Position numbers and translations under genes: made by a program. The notes beneath the pieces were generated by a model. The model was not told the DNA's origin. It ran no database searches and saw only the letters and a program-made list of their open reading frames with translations. A stretch of 38,978 bases of DNA from Corynebacterium striatum ATCC 6940. GTDB taxonomy: Bacteria > Actinomycetota > Actinomycetes > Mycobacteriales > Mycobacteriaceae. The stretch spans positions 103,969 through 142,946 of the forward strand of contig NZ_GG667520.1 of the NCBI RefSeq assembly GCF_000159135.1, in the 5' to 3' direction. This document shows, in pieces, positions 9,281-16,608 of the stretch; within the stretch, counting starts at the first letter, position 1, and each line of letters opens with the position of its first letter.

Positions 9281-9345
9281 CCAGGGCTGGATGTATCTAG
9301 CGACGGTCATTGATCCCCGCCGGCGGCGCCCCAGACACGACGCTT
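9281..9345 (+). pseudogene. Fragment of a second IS3-type transposase
   Basis: The translation WMYLATVIDPRRRR matches the strand around the first catalytic aspartate of IS3-type integrase cores (usually YLATVID plus a few residues and R). It begins exactly where the neighbouring IS ends and decays within about 65 bases. The rest of 9346-9636 shows no gene I can support. Confidence 0.55.
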
Positions 9346-9636
9346 CCGCTCTCGCCGACCGAAAAGAGAGTGCAATAGCACAGACAGCACGTAAGAACCT
9401 CAAGACTTAAGTGCCGTGGCCCCGTTCGATTTAGCGCCCTGCCCCGGACATGAGTTACCGCGATATGCAACAGCCGGAGCGGCCGGTAGCGCCACCCCAC
9501 CCTCTTGAAACGAGACCACCAAAACCCAAGCGTCCTGTTCAGGTTATACTGAACGGTCAACTTGCTTCCGGGACCAAACCCCAGTAAGCTTACAGACGAG
9601 TGGCGGCGTTGCAACACACGTTTCGCGCTAATTCCG

Positions 9637-9667
9637 GTGGCCAAATCGCTTTAAGCGATTTGGCCAC
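9637..9667. repeat. 31-bp near-perfect palindrome before the DUF3800 gene
   Basis: The arms are GTGGCCAAATCGCT and its exact reverse complement AGCGATTTGGCCAC, 14 bp each around a 3-base TTA centre. It ends 22 bases before the ATG at 9690. It could be an operator for a dimeric repressor, an RNA hairpin in the leader, or a relic of a mobile-element end. No T-run follows, so it is a poor terminator. Confidence 0.8.
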
Positions 9668-9689
9668 TGAGCATATCACGAGGACGCTC

Positions 9690-10660
9690 ATGCTTATTGC
9701 TTATCTCGACGAATTTGGGCACCAAGGCCCCTACATCCGCCACGATCATCCGAAGTTCAACACTCATCCTTGTTTTGGCTACGCAGGATACATTTTGCCT
9801 GCTGAGAACGTCCGCAAGATGGGCGGCTATTTCAAATATATTAAGGAAAATCTCCTCGCCTGGGAGCTGTCACAATCAGAAGTTCCTGCAGATCGGTGGG
9901 AAAAGAAGGGTTCCGCGCTTCTCACGTCCAATAATTTTCGAAACTATGAGGACGAGATAGTGCCGGCTCTGCGCCGCATCTATGGCAAACTCGGGCAGCT
10001 CGAGGGACAACTCTTCTTTTACGGACAGCAGAAGCTGGTCGGTCCCGTAAGCGAAACCCACGAGACGTCGCAGGACCGGGAAAGCCACTGCTTGATCCAA
10101 GCAATCAACCGACTAGGAACGATTGCTCACGATCGTAACGAGAAGATGCTTGTCATCATGGACGCAACAGATACGGATAACCGCGAACGCGCCGTTGCGA
10201 CTTTGGGCGCCACGATTTACACGCGTAACAATTCGACAAACAAAAGCATTATCGAAGTACCCCTCCAAACTGAGAGCCATCTCTACAACACCGTGCAGCT
10301 CGCGGATTGGACGTGTGCTCTACTCGGACGATTGACGGATTATCATTTCGCTGAGTATTCGGACTTTTCGTGGGCCGTCGATGTCGGCCGCGACATTTTC
10401 AATCGTGCTAAGCCAACGGAAAATTCAATCATCTGGTCAAACGCCACATCGATGCATTCTCGTTGTTTTCCCAATGGGCTCGTCGTGGCACAACGCTTTT
10501 GGGAAAAGGAGCAGCGCAAAGAAGCCCGAGACGCCAGAAAAAGGAAAAGAACTCCCAGATGTTTCAACGGCTTATCGACGCTGGCTCTGACGAGCTCAAG
10601 GCCAAGCTGGAACAAATCCGCCATGGTTCACCCGATACCAGCGACGATAGAAAACCATAG
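9690..10660 (+). pseudogene. DUF3800 (RNase H-fold) protein, frameshifted near the C-terminus
   Basis: The first 283 or so residues are a DUF3800 protein, a family with a ribonuclease H-like fold common in accessory regions, of unproven function. The start MLIAYLDEFG carries the conserved acid D7; further putative active-site acids are D158 in VIMDATD and D206 in QLADWTCALL. The ATG at 9690 has GAGGA upstream; the longer open frame from 9600 is non-conserved. Near 10538 the frame changes: the continuing frame gives arginine-rich text to 10682, while the -1 frame gives a natural tail (MFQRLIDAGSDELKAKLEQ) ending TSDDRKP at 10660. One A missing from the A5 run would explain it. Sequencing error, true mutation or frameshifting are all possible. 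Confidence 0.75.
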
Positions 10661-10806
10661 GGTGACCACAGTTTCGTGGTAGCGGGTCTTTGGCAAGAGC
10701 CCTAGGCAACGATTGGTTCAACCCGCCCACTCCCTTTTCCAGCAATTCGCTAGACATATCCCTGGCGATGGACTCCAAGTCCAATGAAACGCTCAAGAAT
10801 GGGCGC

Positions 10807-11576
10807 ATGGAACGCGAAAGTCGACATAAAGTGATCATGCGTGCGATCGATCGGCCGGGGAAACGCGCATCCGGAACTTGGCGGAGCTCACTGGAGTGGC
10901 GGCGGTAACGATCCGCAGGGACCTTGCTGAGTTGGAAGAGCTTGGGTTGCTCGTGAGCACACATGGTGGGGCGCGCCGGGTCGAGCGGCGCGGGACGCCT
11001 AAGCCTTTCAGGGTGCGGCAGGCAGAAGACCCGGAGGCGAAGGCGGCGATTGCGCGGACGGCATCGGAGTTAATTGGCGATGACGACGCGGTCATTTTTG
11101 ACAACGGCACGACGGCGCAAGCCGTTGCGCAGCGGCTGGCTGGCCGGCCCATTACGGCGATGTGTCTGAGCCTGCATTCCGCGGCGGCACTCGGAGCGAA
11201 GCCAGGAGCGAATATCTTTGTGCCGGGTGGGGAGGTCGAACCGGACACGCTGGCGTTGTCCAGCGTCGCGGTGGCGAGCGCCTTGCGGGAATTTCGCGCA
11301 GACGTGGTGGTGCTGGGGTCGTGTTCGACGTCGCTGGAACACGGGCTGGCGACGACGACGTATGACGATGCGGAGAATAAACGCGCCGCGATGCGCACGG
11401 CCACGCGACGCATCTTGGTCGTGGCGCCGCGCAAGCTTAATCACGTCTCGACGTTTCGATTTGGCGATATCGAGGATCTGCATCAGCTGGTCACGACCAC
11501 GGACGCGCCAGCGGACATTCTCGCGCAGATTCGCGACCTTGGGGTGCAGGTCATTACTGTGCCCGCGGGTAAGTAA
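10807..11576 (+). pseudogene. DeoR-family transcriptional regulator, frameshifted in the HTH
   Basis: The N-terminus MERESRHKVIMRAIDRPG is in one frame; the recognition part RNLAELTGVAAVTIRRDLAEL and the DeoR C-terminal sensor domain to 11576 are in another. The switch falls at the G4 run at 10857-10860: one further G would restore RPG-ETRIRNLAEL, the usual continuity of a DeoR winged helix. The second frame has a stop just upstream, so it cannot supply its own N-terminus unless translation restarts at the GTG/ATG-like codons near 10878. The sensor domain (FDNGTTAQAVAQRL, then FVPGGEVEPDTLAL) looks intact and would bind a phosphosugar. No sugar operon is next to it. Confidence 0.8.
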
Positions 11577-11579
11577 GGC

Positions 11580-11882
11580 TAAGTAGTAGGAGCCTTCCTT
11601 GTCCGTGTCCTCGCGGTCGGCGCCGATCTTTTGCAGGTACATGCGGCGGCGTAAGCGGATGGCGGCGCGGGCGGCCATGGCGAGGCTGTCCAGGAGGAAG
11701 AAGACGGTTCCTACGTTGGTGAGGCTGAACAAGAAGAGGAAGGAACCTGCAATAAAGACCACGGAGATGGCGATATCGACGGCGATGGAGGCCGTCTCAA
11801 AGCGGTTGCGGATAACGAAATCGTTGTGGTGGGGTGTCGCGTCACTCTGCTTTACACTTTCCCATCTTACCGGTAGTGTCAC
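11580..11882 (-). CDS. YrhK-like small membrane protein (C-terminal end uncertain)
   Basis: The first 90 or so residues are a YrhK-domain protein. FVIRNRFETASIAVDIAIS leads into two membrane helices (about 30-50 and 52-72), then a basic stretch (RLRRRMYLQKIGADRED). The family is usually about 90-100 residues and its function is unknown. Here no stop follows: the frame stays open to 11070, adding about 170 residues that are simply the antisense of the convergent DeoR gene. I give the likely functional part; the actual open frame runs 11070-11882. The start is a GTG without a clear ribosome-binding site. It diverges from the HTH gene at 11944, sharing its promoter region. Confidence 0.65.
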
Positions 11883-11919
11883 TTACGACAGATAGTGTAG
11901 TGAGATTGCTACACACTAT
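11874..11919. promoter_or_regulatory. Putative operator/promoter of the HTH-DUF3039 unit
   Basis: TAGTGT occurs at 11874-11879 and 11893-11898. The inverted form ACACTA is at 11913-11918, giving a dyad ATAGTGT-(14)-ACACTAT with inner GTAG/CTAC arms. The site is 25-70 bases upstream of the HTH gene start and at the divergent YrhK start. This is the arrangement expected for autoregulation by the HTH protein. The second TAGTGT fits an actinobacterial -10 (TAnnnT). Confidence 0.55.
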
Positions 11920-11943
11920 GTTGCGTTGAAGCAGAGGTTGACC

Positions 11944-12342
11944 ATGCGTATTCTCCAGGACGAAAAGCTGACTCCTCAGCAGCTGGAGGAGTTTGATGCG
12001 CTTGCGAAAGCGAGCGAATCACCGGTTGTACGTACTCTTATGCAGAACATCGCAGAGGTGCTTCGTAACGGTGGCAATCTGCTGAGTGCAGAAGAAGATG
12101 CTGCGTTGTCGCCGAATGAAGCAGCTAAGCAGTTCGGCATGAGCCGTACATTTCTCAATCGCCTCCTTGATCAGGGAAAAATCCCCTACTATAAGGTGGG
12201 GACGCATCGACGCATCCGTGTAGTCGATCTCGTTCTATTCGAGCAGCAGCGCGATTCGGATCGTATTGAATTGGCACAGCGTCTGGCACGCCAGCAGCAA
12301 ACCACGCGTGCAGTAGACGCGACGATTGCGGACTTGCTCTAG
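11944..12342 (+). CDS. Excisionase/MerR-like HTH DNA-binding protein (putative antitoxin-like)
   Basis: The 132-residue product has an N-terminal helical part (about 1-50) and a compact HTH_17-type domain at about 58-100. That domain reads LSPNEAAKQFGMSRTFLNRL, then GKIPYYKVGTHRRIRVVDL. The tail is helical and charged (about 105-132). In actinobacteria proteins of this layout are often antitoxins, usually paired with PIN-domain toxins; here the partner is a different protein 27 bases downstream. The ATG has AGAGG 6-7 bases upstream and was preferred over a TTG at 11926. The inverted repeat before the gene suggests self-repression. Not a phage excisionase by context: there is no integrase nearby. 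Confidence 0.8.
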   Translation: MRILQDEKLTPQQLEEFDALAKASESPVVRTLMQNIAEVLRNGGNLLSAEEDAALSPNEAAKQFGMSRTFLNRLLDQGKIPYYKVGTHRRIRVVDLVLFEQQRDSDRIELAQRLARQQQTTRAVDATIADLL

Positions 12343-12369
12343 TTTTGGTTCTGCGGCACGAAAAGGGCT

Positions 12370-13395
12370 ATGCATAGTAGACGCGGGCGTCCCACGCTTC
12401 GAGTGCTTAAAGAGGACTTGAGGGACGGATGGCAAGAATCGTTCGTCATGCGTGCGGTGGGTGATGAGCGTTACGAAGATTTGTTGCCGTTAAGCGAGCT
12501 TGCACATCCTATCGTAAGGAAGACCGCTGAATCCTTCACCGACACCGCAGCCGCCGATAACTACGTGGGAGCTATTGGGAGTGCTGTCTCCATTCGTCTG
12601 CTAGAGATTAAGCAGTCCCAGTGGCGAGGCGGGGTGTGGACCGATCCTAAAACAGGAGTGCGCTGGCTGGTTGCTGCAGGACTTACAAAAGGTGGTCATG
12701 AGGACAATGACGATTTCTATAAATTTGTGGCGCGTGAGGAACACAACGGTACTATTACTCGGCTATTGCCGACGGAAGACGATAAACGCTTGCTGAAGTT
12801 GGAGACGGCGGCGCATATTCGTACGGAGTGGGAACTCAATATCCAGCGTGAGGTGCTGGCTGCGTTGCAGGAGATTCGCGGCGGTGGGACAACGCGCTTT
12901 GACGTGAACCATCCGCTAGCGCGATTGGGTAGGTTCGCTACCATCGAGTTGTACGTGGAATTGGTGCGGGGCGAGGACCGCATCGCCACAGATGAAGTCA
13001 TCGTTGAGTTCTTTCCGCAGCGTGGAGTCAACTTCAGCGAGGAGCTCTACTGGCAGCTCATCGTTCGTGTATTAGCTTCGGTCTACCCGCCCGCACAGGG
13101 CTGGGATCGTGCTGGGGACGAGTTTCACCAAATGGAAGAATCGGGGAGTCTCGACAAGCGCATTTCCGAGCTAGAAACGCATGATGTGAAGCGCACCCTC
13201 GCGGAGGTTGAGCTCGGAGCCGTCGCACACTTCACCCACCGTGAACATTTAGCAAGCAAGATCATAGATGGGACTGGTGTGCGTTCCTTGTGCGGAGTCT
13301 ATTTTGTTCCCACACAAGACGCAGACTCGTTGCCAACATGTCCGCAGTGCGACGTGCTGTATGCTGCATTGCCGAAGCTATCCTTGGGCGATTAG
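12370..13395 (+). CDS. Uncharacterised protein with C-terminal DUF3039-like zinc motif
   Basis: The 341-residue product probably forms a two-gene unit with the HTH protein. The first 235 residues resemble no family I can name with confidence. Striking segments are WTDPKTGVRWLVAAGLTKGG (about 90-109), LKLETAAHIRTEWELNIQRE (about 142-161) and a beta-rich region with IELYVELVRGEDRI. Residues 283-331 resemble DUF3039: AHFTHREHLASKI, SLCGVYFVP, LPTCPQCDVLY, with H287, C308, C324 and C327 as likely zinc ligands. The ATG follows AAAAGG closely. No signal peptide or membrane helix is seen, so it should be cytosolic. A role as the effector of a toxin-antitoxin or defence pair is inference from context only. 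Confidence 0.75.
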   Translation: MHSRRGRPTLRVLKEDLRDGWQESFVMRAVGDERYEDLLPLSELAHPIVRKTAESFTDTAAADNYVGAIGSAVSIRLLEIKQSQWRGGVWTDPKTGVRWLVAAGLTKGGHEDNDDFYKFVAREEHNGTITRLLPTEDDKRLLKLETAAHIRTEWELNIQREVLAALQEIRGGGTTRFDVNHPLARLGRFATIELYVELVRGEDRIATDEVIVEFFPQRGVNFSEELYWQLIVRVLASVYPPAQGWDRAGDEFHQMEESGSLDKRISELETHDVKRTLAEVELGAVAHFTHREHLASKIIDGTGVRSLCGVYFVPTQDADSLPTCPQCDVLYAALPKLSLGD

Positions 13396-13500
13396 CGGCG
13401 AAAATGTCACTCTCCGTAGTGCATTCGGTGTCTCAGCTACTTGCGTTCTTGGGGGAGGACCGTTGCTTCGTAGTGAACCGCATTGTGGATGAATTTGAAA

Positions 13501-13541
13501 CCACCCCGCGGCGGCAGTGATTTTACTGCGCCGCGGGGTGG
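13501..13541. terminator. Strong GC-rich stem-loop, likely terminator
   Basis: CCACCCCGCGGCGGCAGT and ACTGCGCCGCGGGGTGG pair with a single bulge around a GATTTT loop. It lies between the DUF3039-type gene and the convergent secreted-protein gene. No long U-run follows on either strand, so termination is inferred from position and stem strength. Confidence 0.6.
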
Positions 13542-13593
13542 GTATCTGAAGAAGAGGAAGTACTTTCGTACTTTGCCTGACGTTTCTGCCGCT

Positions 13594-14199
13594 TTAGCGG
13601 TCGGCGGTCAGGGTGATGCCGTTGGTCTCGGCGGTCTGTTGCAGTGCAGTGAGAGCCTTGGCGTCCTTTTGCAGGTCGTAGGTTTCGGCGAAGCCAACGT
13701 GGACGCGAGTGGAATCGATGACGTTCAGCTCGAACAGCTTGTGGCCGGCTTCCTGCTCCAGCTGTGCGGCCTCGTGCTTCAAGGCGTTGATGCCGGTCGG
13801 CAGGTTCTCCTTGTTGGAGTCGGTGCTTTCACCGGCGTTGTCGCCAGCTTCGGCCTGCCCGTCGGTAGTGGCGGCCTGTGCCTGGGTGTCGGTGTTACCG
13901 CCGAGGAGCTCAGAGAAGTCCGGGCGGTTGCCGCCGAGCAGGGAGCTGCCGAGTTGCAGGAGGGCAGCAGGGTCGGCAGAGGACAGCTGGTTCAGCGGGG
14001 TGTCCGCGTTGATGCCGGAGTTGGTTTCGCCGTTGGTGGTAGCACCGGTGTTGGTGGTTGCGGCGCCGGTGGTGGCGGCATCAGCAGCCGGGGTTCCGGC
14101 TGTGGTCTCAGCGGCGGTGGCGTTGGCGGCACCGGCGAATACAACTGCGGGAAGTGCGGCGGCAATGGTTGCGCGGCGCAGGGCGTTCATGGAACGCAT
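13594..14199 (-). CDS. Small secreted protein of unknown function
   Basis: The 201-residue product begins MRSMNALRRATIAAALPAVV, a classic Sec signal peptide with cleavage expected after ANATA (about residue 28). A low-complexity Ala/Thr/Asn/Gly region follows (about 30-60), then two LL-rich stretches (PAALLQLGSSLLGG, FSELLGGN), an acidic disordered segment and a folded-looking C-terminus (INALKHEAAQLEQEAGHKLF). The ATG at 14199 is preceded by AGAAAGGA at good spacing; the in-frame upstream ATG at 14238 would bury the signal peptide. It is exported and probably soluble or loosely wall-bound: no LPXTG or lipobox is visible. Neighbour is a broken lipase gene on the same strand. Confidence 0.75.
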   Translation of the reverse strand: MRSMNALRRATIAAALPAVVFAGAANATAAETTAGTPAADAATTGAATTNTGATTNGETNSGINADTPLNQLSSADPAALLQLGSSLLGGNRPDFSELLGGNTDTQAQAATTDGQAEAGDNAGESTDSNKENLPTGINALKHEAAQLEQEAGHKLFELNVIDSTRVHVGFAETYDLQKDAKALTALQQTAETNGITLTADR

Positions 14200-14289
14200 A
14201 GGATAAATCCTTTCTATCGTTGCGGTCTTTCGGACCACGGGTGATGTTAGGAAGCGTTTCTGTGGTCGAGCTGGCTTGAAGCTGCCGGC

Positions 14290-14770
14290 TTATTGCAAAG
14301 CGGACTCAATTGCTTTCAGGGATTCCTTGATGTGCGGGATGGTGCCTGCTACATGCGAGCCGGCGTCGTTCGGGATGAAAGTGACATCGTCGCCGCGGCC
14401 GTGGGTGATGACCACCGGGATGGATGGGGTATCGTAGCCGATGTGCTGGTCGGCCAGGATCTTGCCCTCCTCATTGAGGCGGGAGTAGAGGTCCTCGTCG
14501 TAGGAGTTGCTTAGGCCCAGCAGAGCGAAGGACTCGAAGAGGAAGTACAGCGTGCCGTCAAGAGCCGGCGGCAGCAGCAGCCGCGCCGCCACCCTGTGAG
14601 TAACCGTTGATTATGACCGGGTTATCGGCGTTGATATCCCAGCCTTCTAGCTGACGGGCAGCGCGGTCGCTATCGAGCACGGCGTGTGACTGCGAGACAC
14701 GGTCCATGTAGGTGTGCATGCCCGGGGTGCCCAGGTCCTTAAAGAGGTGTACGCCGTTAGCATTACGTTT
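14290..14770 (-). pseudogene. Remnant of a secretory lipase (LIP family)
   Basis: A 5' piece (about 14770-14595) reads NGVHLFKDLGTPGMHTYMDR and later the nucleophile motif GYSQGG followed by an alanine run and a stop. In another frame 14592-14290 continues LDGTLYFLFESFALLG, VVITHGRGDDV and DAGSHVAGTIPHIKESL, the C-terminal part carrying the family's aspartate and histidine regions. The N-terminal half, signal peptide included, is absent. The joins at the alanine run and after GDDV look like internal deletions compared with what I know of the family. A start at 14592 would make only a fragment without the serine. Not expected to be active. Confidence 0.8.
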
Positions 14771-14796
14771 CTGGGCGGGCGTGCTTGAATGGAATC

Positions 14797-15732
14797 ATGA
14801 TTGATGCGCGCGATAGTCAGGCCCTCGATGTGGCGAAGCTGTACTACAACTCGCACCTATCCCAAGCGGAGGTAGCGAAGTGTCTGGGTATTTCGCGCCC
14901 CACGGTCTCCAAGCTTTTGCAGCATGCGCACGACCAGGGCTTCGTGGTCATCAGTATCAACGATCCGCGCGAGCACTCCGATGAGCTGGTGCGTGAGCTA
15001 AAGGAGCGCTTCGCGCTTGCCGACGCCCGCGTGGTCACCACCCCACGCGGCGGCAACCTCATGCAGGACCTGGGTGCGGCCGGCGCCGCACTGCTAGAAG
15101 AGCTCGTCCACGACGGCTCCAGCGTCGGCGTGTCCTGGGGCCAGACCATGTCCGCCGTGGCGGAGCACCTGCGCCAGCTGCCACTCGAAGGGGTAAAGGT
15201 GGTGCAGCTAAAGGGCGGGCACTCGCACACGCAACGCTCCACCAAAGACTTCGCCACCCTCCAGGGCTTTGCTCGCGCGTTTAATGCGGAGACCTTTATG
15301 CTGCCGCTGCCTGTCATTTTCGATTCGGCCGAGACGAAACAATGGGTGGAAAAAGATCGCCACATTGCCCACATTGTGGAGATGGGCTCCCACGTCGACG
15401 TCGCGGTGTTCACGGTGGGCGCGGCCGCGCGCGAGTCTTTGGCGCTGAACCTGGGCTATCTCAGCGAGGAGGAAACGCAGCTTATCCTGGAGCGCGCGGT
15501 AGGCGATGTCTGCTCCCGTTTCTTTGATGCTGAAGGCTGCGTGGCCGTGCCCGAGGTGGACGCGCGAACGGTGGGCATTACTTTCGACGCCCTGGCGGCG
15601 CGGCCGACACGCGTCCTCGTTGCCGGCGGGTCGGAAAAGACCGACGCCATTCGGGTGGTACTCGAGAAAGGATTGGCCACGCATTTGGTCATCGATCACA
15701 ACACGGCGCAGCGTGTTCTGACAGGAGTGTGA
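14797..15732 (+). CDS. deoR: SorC-family deoxynucleoside operon regulator DeoR
   Basis: The 311-residue product has an N-terminal HTH (about 10-45: LDVAKLYYNSHLSQAEVAKC, then LGISRPTVSKLLQHA). A SorC-type sugar-phosphate-binding domain follows (about 60-305), including GVSWGQTMSAVAEHL and the late VVAGGSEKTDAI-like turn. This is the Bacillus subtilis DeoR type, which represses deo genes and is released by deoxyribose 5-phosphate. It is unrelated to the DeoR/GlpR-family relic at 10807. The ATG at 14797 was preferred to the TTG at 14785. It stands directly upstream of deoD in the same direction with an operator-like repeat in the gap, so it very likely controls that operon. Confidence 0.88.
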   Translation: MIDARDSQALDVAKLYYNSHLSQAEVAKCLGISRPTVSKLLQHAHDQGFVVISINDPREHSDELVRELKERFALADARVVTTPRGGNLMQDLGAAGAALLEELVHDGSSVGVSWGQTMSAVAEHLRQLPLEGVKVVQLKGGHSHTQRSTKDFATLQGFARAFNAETFMLPLPVIFDSAETKQWVEKDRHIAHIVEMGSHVDVAVFTVGAAARESLALNLGYLSEEETQLILERAVGDVCSRFFDAEGCVAVPEVDARTVGITFDALAARPTRVLVAGGSEKTDAIRVVLEKGLATHLVIDHNTAQRVLTGV

Positions 15733-15750
15733 GCCGTAACATAATCGTGA

Positions 15751-15797
15751 ACAAATGTAAATAGTGCCATTGACATTTGTGCTAGCTGCGGTAGGCT
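15751..15797 (+). promoter_or_regulatory. deoD promoter with DeoR operator-like inverted repeat
   Basis: ACAAATGT at 15751-15758 and ACATTTGT at 15773-15780 form a perfect 8-bp dyad with a 14-base spacer. The second arm overlaps a consensus -35 (TTGACA, 15770-15775). A TAGGCT at 15792-15797 with a 16-base spacer fits the -10. A repressor bound to the dyad would block polymerase, which matches control by the adjacent DeoR. Confidence 0.7.
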
Positions 15798-15836
15798 AAT
15801 GCTTGAAAGTCATTATCATTCCGATAGGAGTTCACC

Positions 15837-16586
15837 GTGTCTGAAGCCGTACACGCAACCGAATTTTCCACCGAAATCGCCACCCCGCACATCAACCCCA
15901 AGGGTGCAGAAATCGCAGAGACCATCCTGCTGCCAGGTGACCCACTGCGTGCAAAGTTCATCGCCGATACCTTCTTGGAAGATGTCGTCCAGTTCAACGA
16001 GGTCCGCAATATTCTCGGATTCACTGGCACCTACCAGGGCCACCGCGTTTCCGTCATGGGCACTGGCATGGGCATGCCTTCCATCGGTATCTACTCCTGG
16101 GAGCTCATCCATAACTACGGCGTGAAGAACCTGATCCGCGTCGGCTCCATCGGTGCACTGCAGGAAAACATCAACCTGCACGATGTCATCGTCGCCTCCG
16201 CCGCTTCCACCGACTCCAACTTCCTGAGCCAGTACAACCTGCCGGGCCAGTACTCTCCGACGGCTTCGTGGAAGCTGCTCAAGGCACTCGTCGATGAAGC
16301 AGAAAAGCAGGTTGCCCACATCCACGTCGGCAATATCTTGAGCTCCGATGTCTTCTACAACTTCGACCAGACCGTCAATGACCGCTGGGCACACATGGGC
16401 GTGCTCGGCGTCGAGATGGAATCCGCTGCGCTTTATGCCATCGCTGCTGAGGCCGGCGTGAACGCCCTCGGTCTGTTCACCGTCTCTGACAACATCGCTG
16501 CCGATACCCACCTTTCGGCCGAGGAACGCCAGACTGCATTCCACACCATGATGAAGCTCGCACTGCCGCTGGCAGGCCTGGACTAG
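15837..16586 (+). CDS. deoD: Purine nucleoside phosphorylase DeoD
   Basis: The 249-residue enzyme cleaves purine (deoxy)ribonucleosides with phosphate into base and (deoxy)ribose 1-phosphate. Family motifs are present: LLPGDPLRAKFIADTFLED (31-49), the phosphate/nucleoside region GTGMGMPSIGIYSWEL, VRVGSIGA-type RVGSIGAL, and GVEMESAALYAIA near 190, whose M-E-S contacts the ribose. FTVSDNI supplies the aspartate used for 6-amino/6-oxo purines in the hexameric DeoD class. The start is GTG with AGGAG at good spacing. First gene of the deo operon; the MFS gene follows after 20 bases. Confidence 0.93.
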   Translation: MSEAVHATEFSTEIATPHINPKGAEIAETILLPGDPLRAKFIADTFLEDVVQFNEVRNILGFTGTYQGHRVSVMGTGMGMPSIGIYSWELIHNYGVKNLIRVGSIGALQENINLHDVIVASAASTDSNFLSQYNLPGQYSPTASWKLLKALVDEAEKQVAHIHVGNILSSDVFYNFDQTVNDRWAHMGVLGVEMESAALYAIAAEAGVNALGLFTVSDNIAADTHLSAEERQTAFHTMMKLALPLAGLD

Positions 16587-16591
16587 GAAGG

Positions 16592-16608
16592 ATGGCTTAA
16601 AAAGCCAT
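16592..16608 (+). promoter_or_regulatory. Hairpin enclosing the MFS transporter start codon
   Basis: ATGGCTT-AAA-AAGCCAT is a perfect 7-bp inverted repeat whose 3' arm contains AT of the start codon at 16607. The only purine-rich ribosome-binding sequence (AGGAAGG) sits just before the 5' arm, 15 bases from the ATG; folding would bring the two together or hide the start. A minimal ATG-GCT-TAA reading frame lies in the 5' arm. Confidence 0.5.

Noticed and set aside
7960..9290. Target-site duplication around the IS
   Set aside because: Flanking bases (GTC and CAG) do not match and no shifted pairing helps.
10640..10806. Possible IS end or antisense gene between the DUF3800 and DeoR relics
   Set aside because: A small ACCAC/GTGGT hairpin is present at 10665-10680, but I see no terminal repeats or transposase motif that would identify an element.
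13404..13520. 38-codon frame (MSLSVVHSVSQLL) after the DUF3039-type gene
   Set aside because: No ribosome-binding site, and its end lies inside the stem-loop at 13501-13541; a third gene of the unit cannot be supported.
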